Below are positions 1 to 4,355 of a stretch of DNA of 5,421 nt, piece by piece; position 1 is the first letter of the stretch, and every line of letters starts with the position of its first letter. The stretch comes from Cellvibrionaceae bacterium (GTDB lineage: Bacteria; Pseudomonadota; Gammaproteobacteria; Pseudomonadales; Cellvibrionaceae). The notes under the pieces were generated by a model, which worked only from the letters and a program-made list of their open reading frames with translations, was not told where the DNA came from and made no database searches. A program made the position numbers and the translations under genes. The stretch spans positions 1 to 5,421 of the forward strand of contig JAOXRV010000430.1 of the NCBI GenBank assembly GCA_025800435.1, in the 5' to 3' direction.

Positions 1-556
1 GGGGGTGGGCTATGAATTACAAGTGCCCATGAGCAGTATCTACCGCCTGGGTAATGTCGGCGAAGCGGTGCAATTGCACACCCATATGGCGGTGAGCGAA
101 ACCTCCCAACAATTGTTTGGCTTTGCCGAGCGCCGCGACCGGGAGCTGTTTCGCACCCTGATTAAAATTAACGGCGTCGGCCCCAAGATGGCCCTGGCGA
201 TACTGTCGGGGATGGAAGCCGAAGACCTGGTGCGTTGTGTCATGGACGACAATGTGGGCGCCCTGGTCAAAGTGCCCGGGGTGGGCAAAAAGACCGCCGA
301 GCGGCTTATTATCGAACTGCGCGATAAACTCAAAGATTGGCAGCCGGGCAGTGCGCCCCTGGCCGAGCTAGAAGCGGCCAGCGCCGCCAAACCGGCGCCG
401 ATGGCCAGTGAAGAAGCCGAGAGCGCCCTGATTGCTCTGGGTTATAAACCCACCGAGGCCAGCAAAATGGTGGCGGCGGTATTGAAAGCCGAGGCCGAAA
501 ATATTCACAGCAGTGAAGACCTGATTCGCCTGTCGCTGAAAAGCATGATGCCATGA
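1..556 (+). CDS. ruvA: Holliday junction branch migration protein RuvA (5'-truncated by window edge)
   Basis: RuvA binds four-way Holliday junctions as a tetramer and loads the RuvB motor for branch migration in recombinational repair. The reading frame is open from the window edge (first full codon at 2) and begins inside the OB-fold domain at GVGYELQVPMS, matching about residue 23 of E. coli RuvA, so roughly 22 N-terminal codons lie upstream. The GTG at 5 is an internal valine, not a start. Two helix-hairpin-helix motifs follow: INGVGPKMALAILSGM (about nt 167-214) and VPGVGKKTAERLIIEL (about nt 272-319). Next come an Ala/Pro/Glu-rich linker and the C-terminal RuvB-binding domain (ALIALGYKPTEASKMV). 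The 183 visible residues plus those missing give the usual length of about 205. The acidic-pin pair, Glu-Asp in E. coli (55/56), reads Glu-Thr here (nt 98-103). The stop overlaps the ruvB start. Identity is certain; only the N terminus is unseen. Confidence 0.97.
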   Translation, partial: GVGYELQVPMSSIYRLGNVGEAVQLHTHMAVSETSQQLFGFAERRDRELFRTLIKINGVGPKMALAILSGMEAEDLVRCVMDDNVGALVKVPGVGKKTAERLIIELRDKLKDWQPGSAPLAELEAASAAKPAPMASEEAESALIALGYKPTEASKMVAAVLKAEAENIHSSEDLIRLSLKSMMP

Positions 557-1578
557 TTGAAAAAGACGAGTTACAAGCCCAGCGTATTATCTCCCCCCAG
601 GCCAAAGTTCAAGAAGAGGTGGTGGATAGAGCGGTGCGCCCCAAAACCCTTGCCGACTATGTAGGCCAGCCGGTGGTGCGCGAGCAGATGGGCATATTTA
701 TTGGCGCCGCGCGCCAGCGCGGCGAGGCCCTGGACCACACCCTGGTATTTGGCCCGCCGGGCCTTGGTAAAACCACCCTGGCCAATATTATCGCCAATGA
801 AATGGCGGTGGATTTAAAAACCACCTCTGGCCCGGTACTGGAAAAAGCCGGCGACCTGGCCGCACTGATGACCAATTTAGAGCCGGGCGATGTTCTGTTT
901 ATCGACGAGATTCACCGCCTTAGCCCCATGGTCGAAGAGGTGCTGTACCCGGCGATGGAAGATTACCAGCTGGATATTATGATCGGTGAGGGCCCCGCCG
1001 CCCGTTCGATCAAGCTCGATCTGCCACCCTTTACCCTGGTCGGCGCCACCACCCGCGCAGGCCTGCTAACCTCGCCCCTGCGCGACCGTTTTGGCATTGT
1101 CCAGCGGCTGGAATTTTACAACATCAAAGACCTTACCAGCATTGTCGCGCGCTCCGCCCGCCTGATGGGCATCAGTATGGACGAGGCCGGCGCGGTGGAA
1201 GTGGCCAAACGCTCGCGTGGCACCCCGCGCATTGCCAACCGCTTGCTGCGCCGGGTGCGCGACTACGCTGAGGTAAAGAGCGACGGCAAGGTCAGTGCCG
1301 AAGTGGCCGATGCGGCCCTCAATATGCTCAATGTCGACCACCACGGCTTCGACCATATGGACCGGCGCTTGCTGCTGACCATGATCGAAAAATTTGGCGG
1401 TGGCCCGGTGGGGGTGGATAACTTGGCCGCCGCCATCAGCGAAGAGCGCGACACCATCGAAGACGTACTGGAGCCCTACCTGATTCAGCAGGGCTTTATT
1501 ATCCGCACCCCCCGTGGGCGCATGGTCACCGACCACGCCTACAGCCATTTTGGTATGCCTGCTCCGGGTGAAGGGTAG
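553..1578 (+). CDS. ruvB: Holliday junction branch migration ATPase RuvB
   Basis: RuvB is the AAA+ hexameric motor that pumps DNA through the RuvA-bound junction. At 341 residues it is close to the E. coli length of 336, the difference lying in the N-terminal extension. Visible motifs are Walker A GPPGLGKTT (67-75, Lys73), Walker B VLFIDEIH (114-121, Asp118/Glu119), the RuvA-contacting hairpin region with LYPAMEDYQLDIMIGEGPAA (131-150), sensor 1 GATTRAG (164-170), the arginine finger in LRDRFG (Arg179, equal to E. coli Arg174), sensor 2 RGTPRIANRLLRR (222-234), and a C-terminal winged-helix domain ending in TPRGRM (319-324). All catalytic residues I can check are present. The ATG sits in an ATGA overlap with the ruvA stop. 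I see no Shine-Dalgarno just upstream, so translation is probably coupled to ruvA. The start MIEKDE aligns with E. coli MIEADR, which supports this start. Confidence 0.98.
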   Translation: MIEKDELQAQRIISPQAKVQEEVVDRAVRPKTLADYVGQPVVREQMGIFIGAARQRGEALDHTLVFGPPGLGKTTLANIIANEMAVDLKTTSGPVLEKAGDLAALMTNLEPGDVLFIDEIHRLSPMVEEVLYPAMEDYQLDIMIGEGPAARSIKLDLPPFTLVGATTRAGLLTSPLRDRFGIVQRLEFYNIKDLTSIVARSARLMGISMDEAGAVEVAKRSRGTPRIANRLLRRVRDYAEVKSDGKVSAEVADAALNMLNVDHHGFDHMDRRLLLTMIEKFGGGPVGVDNLAAAISEERDTIEDVLEPYLIQQGFIIRTPRGRMVTDHAYSHFGMPAPGEG

Positions 1579-1617
1579 GCTCTTTTACCTGTTTGATATT
1601 TGCATCTCTCCGATCGA

Positions 1618-1729
1618 GAGGCTTGTGGTCGGTAAGCTGTTCTGAGGGCTTGGGAGCCAGGGATGGCGGACGAGAGCCCCATCGATGGGTTTATGCGTCC
1701 CTCAGAACAGCTTACCGACCAAAAGCCTC
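1618..1729. repeat. 112-bp long inverted-repeat element between ruvB and ybgC
   Basis: Positions 1627-1648 are a perfect 22-nt reverse complement of 1699-1720. Pairing continues outward to 1618 and 1729 with a single mismatch (G1625 against A1722), giving 30 of 31 pairs around a 50-nt centre (1649-1698). Chance can be ruled out at this length. As RNA or extruded single strand it would be a very stable stem enclosing two mini-hairpins. There is no U-tract after the right arm (AAAAGCC follows), so it is not a classical intrinsic terminator. I see no target-site duplication in the flanks and no transposase. It could be a MITE-like or REPIN-like dispersed repeat, an mRNA 3'-end stabiliser or RNase III site, or part of a structured RNA. 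The sequence alone does not decide between these; that the structure exists is certain, its role is not. Confidence 0.9.
1656..1689 (+). other. Paired mini-hairpins with shared CCA-NNGATGG core inside the inverted repeat
   Basis: Within the loop of the large inverted repeat lie two 12-nt palindromic units: GCCAGGGATGGC (1656-1667; 4-bp stem, loop GGGA) and CCCATCGATGGG (1678-1689; 4-bp stem, loop TCGA). Both carry CCA-NN-GATGG and both follow a GAG triplet (1654-1656 and 1674-1676), so they look like diverged copies of one motif. The first contains CAGGGATG, with GGA in the loop, which fits the CARGGAUG core of the known CsrA/RsmA RNA-binding consensus; a second GGA (1668-1670) lies between the hairpins. 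The second unit lacks GGA. The structures are directly visible; protein binding is only a hypothesis. Confidence 0.6.
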
Positions 1730-1734
1730 GTCAA

Positions 1735-1762
1735 CGAAGCCAGCTTCGATTTAAGGTTTTTT
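1735..1762 (+). terminator. Weak candidate terminator for ruvAB
   Basis: A short perfect hairpin, CGAAG-CCAG-CTTCG (1735-1739 and 1744-1748 with a 4-nt loop, or 6 bp with a 2-nt loop), is followed after 8 nt by six T residues (1757-1762). The gap between stem and T-tract is longer than in a standard intrinsic terminator and the stem is short, so this is only a possibility. It lies between two presumed transcription units, where a terminator would be expected. Confidence 0.25.
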
Positions 1763-1838
1763 GCGCACCTTATTCCACTACTAACTCCTGTTTCAATAAG
1801 CTAAACTGCCTCGGTTTCAGTTATTTTTAAGCTACATT

Positions 1839-1845
1839 AAGGAAG
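1839..1845 (+). promoter_or_regulatory. Ribosome binding site for ybgC
   Basis: AAGGAAG lies 7 nt before the TTG at 1853. An in-frame TAA (1838-1840) overlaps its left edge, so translation cannot begin further upstream. Together these decide the TTG start. The AT-rich stretch before it (about 1750-1838) is the likeliest place for the ybgC-tol promoter, but I found no convincing -35/-10 pair there. Confidence 0.65.
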
Positions 1846-1852
1846 CCTGAGC

Positions 1853-2275
1853 TTGTCCCAGTTGCCAGCCCCTAAGGCGGGGGAATTTTCCCTGCCCACG
1901 CGCGTCTATATCGAGGACACTGATGCCGGTGGCATCGTCTACTACGTCAACTACCTAAAATACATGGAGCGGGCGCGCACCGAGTGGATGCGAGGGCGGG
2001 GTTTTGCCAAGGCCGCCCTCGGTGATGGTAAGCAACTGATGGTAGTGCACTCGGCCGAGGTGCAGTACAAGCGCCCGGCGCGCTTGGATGACGAGCTGGC
2101 GGTCACCGCCCGGGTTAGCGATTGCCGCCGCAGCTATATGATTTTTGAACAACAGGTATGGCGTAAACAAGAACTGCTGTGCCAAGGCCAGATCAAAGTG
2201 GCCTGCGTAAATGCCGAGACCATGAAACCCGAGGCGATGCCGGCGCCGATGCTGGCGGCCATTAAGGATCAGTAA
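1853..2275 (+). CDS. ybgC: Tol-Pal-associated acyl-CoA thioesterase YbgC (hotdog fold, 4HBT family)
   Basis: YbgC is a small cytoplasmic hotdog-fold thioesterase, the first gene of tol-pal clusters. The E. coli protein hydrolyses acyl-CoA and is linked to acyl-carrier protein and phospholipid synthesis, but its exact service to Tol-Pal is unsettled. The 140 residues match the family (E. coli 134). The signature RVYIEDTDAGGIVYYVNY (17-34) followed by YMERARTEWMR (37-47) contains the active-site aspartate of the DTDAxG motif (Asp24). The residue after IVY is Tyr31 where E. coli has His; I recall Tyr in Pseudomonas homologues too, so it is probably not a defect. YKRPARLDDEL (72-82) is the conserved second block. 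The TTG start is chosen from the AAGGAAG 7 nt upstream and an in-frame stop at 1838; the first ATG (Met38) falls after the catalytic motif. A second TTG at 1862 is possible but less well placed. Confidence 0.95.
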   Translation: MSQLPAPKAGEFSLPTRVYIEDTDAGGIVYYVNYLKYMERARTEWMRGRGFAKAALGDGKQLMVVHSAEVQYKRPARLDDELAVTARVSDCRRSYMIFEQQVWRKQELLCQGQIKVACVNAETMKPEAMPAPMLAAIKDQ

Positions 2276-2277
2276 AG

Positions 2278-2310
2278 ACCGTTGCTGGCAAGTTAACACC
2301 ACCAGCCGGT
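2278..2310 (+). other. Bulged hairpin just after the ybgC stop
   Basis: ACCG (2278-2281) and GCTGG (2284-2288), separated by a TT bulge, pair with CCAGC-CGGT (2302-2310). This gives nine pairs around a 13-nt loop and starts three bases after the ybgC stop codon. No T-tract follows, so it is not a simple terminator. It could be an mRNA processing or stability element between ybgC and tolQ, or chance. Confidence 0.35.
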
Positions 2311-2322
2311 AACTGGAATAAC
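2293..2322 (+). promoter_or_regulatory. Possible sigma-70 promoter for tolQRAB
   Basis: TTAACA (2293-2298) matches five of six bases of the -35 consensus. After 18 nt comes AATAAC (2317-2322), four of six for -10, preceded by TGG, which fits an extended -10. Transcription would begin near 2329 and leave a tolQ leader of roughly 57 nt. The 110-bp ybgC-tolQ gap makes a separate promoter plausible, but the match is modest and the -35 lies within the loop and 3' arm of the hairpin noted here. Confidence 0.3.
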
Positions 2323-2369
2323 AAACAGCGGGGGCAAGGGGCCACCGCTCGAACAACAAGTACAACCAC

Positions 2370-2374
2370 AGGAA
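2370..2374 (+). promoter_or_regulatory. Ribosome binding site for tolQ, long spacing
   Basis: AGGAA is the only Shine-Dalgarno-like sequence before tolQ and sits 11 nt from the ATG at 2386, longer than usual. A nearer ATG at 2376, in another frame, lies one base after it, too close to be used well. The frame at 2386 has no closer alternative start. Confidence 0.45.
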
Positions 2375-2385
2375 TATGCACTCCT

Positions 2386-3072
2386 ATGCACGCCCAAGAA
2401 TCCCTCTCAATCTGGAGCTTGATCGCCAACGCCAGTCTGCTGGTACAGGCGGTGATGGCCCTGCTGTTTTTAGCGTCTATTATCTCCTGGGCCATGATTG
2501 TGCAGCGCGGCCTCTACCAGAGCAAGGCCAAGCGTTCGCTGGATCAATTCGAGCGCGAATTCTGGTCGGGGGTGGATCTCAACGCCCTGTTTCGCCAGAG
2601 CAACGGCCGCTCGGCCGATGGCAAGGTGGACGGGGTTGAAAGTATCTTTCGCGCCGGCTTTAAAGAATTCACCCGCCTGCGCCAGCAAACCGGCGATGCC
2701 GATGCGGTAATGGAAGGCACCCAGCGGGCTATGCGGGTGGCATTGGCACGAGAGGAAGAAAAGCTCGAAAAAAGCCTGCCGTTTTTGGCCAGTGTGGCTT
2801 CGGTTAGCCCCTATATCGGCCTGTTTGGTACCGTCTGGGGCATTATGAACTCCTTCCGTGGCCTGGCCAATGTGCACCAGGCAACGCTGGCCACCGTGGC
2901 GCCTGGTATTTCCGAGGCGCTGGTAGCCACCGCCATGGGCCTGTTTGCGGCCATTCCGGCGGTGCTGGCTTATAACCGTTATTCGGCCCGGGCCGAGACC
3001 CTAAGCAGCAGCTACGAAACCTTTGCCGAAGAGTTCTCGGCAATTTTGCACCGTCAGGTACACGCCAAGTAA
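2386..3072 (+). CDS. tolQ: Tol-Pal system inner-membrane motor protein TolQ
   Basis: TolQ is the MotA/ExbB-family ring that, with TolR, forms the proton channel energising TolA. The 228 residues match the family length. Three membrane segments are visible: about 14-38 (NASLLVQAVMALLFLASIIS), about 133-156 (FLASVASVSPYIGLFGTVWG) and about 168-195 (LATVAPGISEALVATAMGLF). The large cytoplasmic loop lies between the first two and includes FRAGFKEFTRLRQQ (88-101). The conserved pore threonines are present: Thr149 in GLFGTVWG and Thr182 in ALVATAMG, 33 residues apart like E. coli Thr145 and Thr178. The wording is close to Pseudomonas TolQ, for example SPYIGLFGTVWGIMNSFRGL. The start MHAQESLSIWSLI fits the family N terminus although its ribosome site is distant. 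tolR follows after 12 nt, so they are almost surely co-transcribed. Confidence 0.97.
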   Translation: MHAQESLSIWSLIANASLLVQAVMALLFLASIISWAMIVQRGLYQSKAKRSLDQFEREFWSGVDLNALFRQSNGRSADGKVDGVESIFRAGFKEFTRLRQQTGDADAVMEGTQRAMRVALAREEEKLEKSLPFLASVASVSPYIGLFGTVWGIMNSFRGLANVHQATLATVAPGISEALVATAMGLFAAIPAVLAYNRYSARAETLSSSYETFAEEFSAILHRQVHAK

Positions 3073-3084
3073 GCGGGGCTGAAG

Positions 3085-3516
3085 ATGAGTTTTAAGCGCA
3101 AGCCTAAAAAAAAGCCCATGGCCGAAATCAATGTGGTGCCCTATATCGATGTCATGTTGGTACTGCTGGTGGTGTTTATGGTGACCGCGCCACTGCTGAT
3201 GCAAGGCGTAAAAGTCGACCTGCCCCAGGCGCCTTCCGCGCCCCTGGATGACAAGCAAGATGAGCCGCTGATTGTCTCGGTGAAAAAAGACGGCAGCTAC
3301 TACATCAATATTGGCGCGGACGAGAAAAAGCCCAAGCCCATGGCCCAAATCCGCGAGACGGTGGCCAAGATACTGCGCCAAAAGCCCAAGACCCAGGTCT
3401 TGGTGTGGGGCGATGCGGCGGTAGATTACGGCAAGGTGGTTAGCCTGATGAACGAGTTACAGGCGGCTGGTGCCCCCTCGGTGGGGCTGGTAACCGAGGC
3501 GCCCCAGGATAACTGA
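3085..3516 (+). CDS. tolR: Tol-Pal system protein TolR
   Basis: TolR is the ExbD-family partner of TolQ: one N-terminal membrane helix carrying the protonatable aspartate, then a periplasmic domain that can bind peptidoglycan. Of the 143 residues, a very basic cytoplasmic tip (KRKPKKK, 4-10) precedes the signature EINVVPYIDVMLVLLVVFMV (14-33). Asp22 is the functional proton-carrying residue, equal to E. coli Asp23. The periplasmic part (about 40-143) has the usual VKVDLPQAP, DGSYYINIG and VGLVTEAP blocks near the Pseudomonas pattern. A weak GGGG (3075-3078) is the only ribosome-site candidate 6 nt before the ATG, so translation probably follows on from tolQ. An internal ATG at 3118 would remove the basic tip and is less likely. 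An eight-A run (3106-3113) lies early in the gene. The stop shares one base with the tolA start (TGATG). Confidence 0.96.
   Translation: MSFKRKPKKKPMAEINVVPYIDVMLVLLVVFMVTAPLLMQGVKVDLPQAPSAPLDDKQDEPLIVSVKKDGSYYINIGADEKKPKPMAQIRETVAKILRQKPKTQVLVWGDAAVDYGKVVSLMNELQAAGAPSVGLVTEAPQDN
3506..3509 (+). promoter_or_regulatory. Ribosome binding site for tolA inside tolR
   Basis: AGGA lies 6 nt before the tolA ATG at 3516, inside the last codons of tolR. It supports that ATG and coupled translation across the TGATG junction. Confidence 0.6.
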
Positions 3517-4355
3517 TGAAGGACCAGGGGCAGGCCACAGCGGCTAAACAGGCGGGTATAGGCATGACCGGTATACTGGTCAGCGTGACCCTGCACGCGC
3601 TGCTGGTGGCGGCGGTGTTTTGGGGTTGGCAGAGTGCCGAGCCGCCCAAGCGCCAAGTCAGCCCTAAATATGTGCAGGCCAAGCTGGTACAGCTAAAACC
3701 CAAGAGCCAGAAAAAGCCCGCGGCTAAACCCAAGCCCAAAATTATCGATCTGACTAAAAAGAAGCGCGAACAACAACGCAAAAAAGCCGAGCAAGAGAAA
3801 AAGCGCAAGCTGGCCAAGCAAAAAGCCGAGCGCGACAAGAAGGCCCGAGAGAAAAAGGCGCGCGAGAAGAAAGCCAAAGAAAAGGCTGCCAGAGAAAAGG
3901 CCGCAAAAGAAAAAGCCGCCAGAGAAAAGGCTGCAAAAGAAAAGGCCGCCAAGCAAAAAGCCGCGCGCGAACGAGAGCTACAGCGTCAGTTGGATGCCGA
4001 GATGGAAGCCGAGCGCAAAGCCATGGAGCTGCAACAGCAGGCTGAAGAAGACGAACAGTACTCCCAGAGCTACAGCGCTATTATTGCCCAGAAGGTTGAA
4101 AACTACTGGTCGCGGCCGGGTTCGGCGCGCAAAGGCATGCAGTGTGTGCTGCGTATTTCGTTGGTGCCCACTGGTCGGGTGGTCAATGTGACGGTAGTAA
4201 AATCCAGCGGCAATGCGGCGTTTGATCGCTCGGCCGAAAACGCCGTGCGCCGAGCGGAAGAATTTCCCGAGCTAAAACAGTTGCCGCTAGCGGTATTTGA
4301 GCGAAATTTTCGTCAGTTTACCCTGACCTTTAACCCCAAGGATTTGCGATTGTGA
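3516..4355 (+). CDS. tolA: Tol-Pal system periplasm-spanning protein TolA
   Basis: TolA is anchored in the inner membrane, is energised by TolQR and reaches across the periplasm to TolB and Pal. Domain I is a single membrane helix (about 16-38) holding the S-x3-H motif (Ser23, His27) that contacts TolQ. Domain II (about 80-182) is a Lys/Arg/Ala/Glu-rich helix, strongly basic at first and acidic near its end (AEMEAERKAMELQQQAEEDE). It includes six near-exact KEKAA/REKAA pentapeptides (121-150). Domain III (about 185-279) has the TolA C-terminal pattern: YSAIIAQKVENYWSRP, then MQCVLRISLVPTGRVVNV and FNPKDL. At 279 residues it is well short of E. coli TolA (421), mostly from a shorter domain II. 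Cys210 matches the first of two domain-III cysteines in E. coli, but the second is Asp237 here, so that disulfide cannot form. Domain-III divergence is normal for TolA; position in the operon confirms the call. Confidence 0.95.
   Translation: MKDQGQATAAKQAGIGMTGILVSVTLHALLVAAVFWGWQSAEPPKRQVSPKYVQAKLVQLKPKSQKKPAAKPKPKIIDLTKKKREQQRKKAEQEKKRKLAKQKAERDKKAREKKAREKKAKEKAAREKAAKEKAAREKAAKEKAAKQKAARERELQRQLDAEMEAERKAMELQQQAEEDEQYSQSYSAIIAQKVENYWSRPGSARKGMQCVLRISLVPTGRVVNVTVVKSSGNAAFDRSAENAVRRAEEFPELKQLPLAVFERNFRQFTLTFNPKDLRL
3876..3965 (+). repeat. Six 15-bp tandem repeats in tolA domain II
   Basis: Six consecutive 15-bp units encode KEKAA, REKAA, KEKAA, REKAA, KEKAA, KQKAA. They are near-identical in DNA (AAAGAAAAGGCTGCC type), differing mostly at third positions and in the AAA/AGA alternation, which gives a 30-bp higher-order period. 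Two looser REKKA units (3846-3875) precede them. The tract is in frame with a 5-residue period, so gain or loss of units would change stalk length without breaking the frame. It is strongly purine-rich on the coding strand. Confidence 0.85.
4338..4342 (+). promoter_or_regulatory. Ribosome binding site that decides the tolB GTG start
   Basis: AAGGA lies 9 nt before the GTG at 4352, inside the end of tolA. It supports GTG as the tolB start; no ATG in this frame would retain the signal peptide. Confidence 0.65.

Noticed and set aside
1066..1548. 160-codon - strand ORF opposite ruvB
   Set aside because: It lies wholly inside the highly conserved ruvB coding region and shows no recognisable motif; it is a GC-driven shadow.
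1606..1620. Small inverted repeat CTCTC-CGATC-GAGAG after ruvB
   Set aside because: Only five pairs, and its right half is used by the outer end of the much larger inverted repeat; no T-tract follows.
1590..1760. Complete insertion sequence or transposon remnant
   Set aside because: No transposase fragment and no direct repeats in the flanks at either arm boundary (1618/1729 or 1627/1720).
1618..1762. Large inverted repeat as a classical rho-independent terminator
   Set aside because: The right arm is followed by AAAAGCC, not T residues, and the loop is 50 nt long. The six-T run at 1757 is 27 nt beyond the stem, too far to act with it.
1663..1830. 55-codon + strand ORF starting at the ATG inside the inverted-repeat loop
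   Set aside because: It begins in the mini-hairpin, runs through the right arm and the AT-rich spacer, and has no recognisable domain or protein-like composition. GGGAG 6 nt upstream could act as a ribosome site but is part of the repeat. Chance read-through is more likely.
1749..1838. Sigma-70 promoter for ybgC in the AT-rich spacer
   Set aside because: Possible -10 hexamers (TATTTT at 1822, TACATT at 1833, TAAACT at 1802) lack any reasonable -35 at 16-18 nt. A promoter probably exists but I cannot place it.
2376..2639. 87-codon + strand ORF overlapping the start of tolQ
   Set aside because: It is out of frame with tolQ, Arg/Gly/Pro-rich and without a usable ribosome site; only its ATG is of interest as a possible decoy.
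3440..3956. Long - strand ORFs opposite tolR/tolA
   Set aside because: They are Phe/Leu/Ala/Ser-rich mirror images of the Lys/Ala/Glu-rich tolA helix, open only because the coding strand repeats purine codons.
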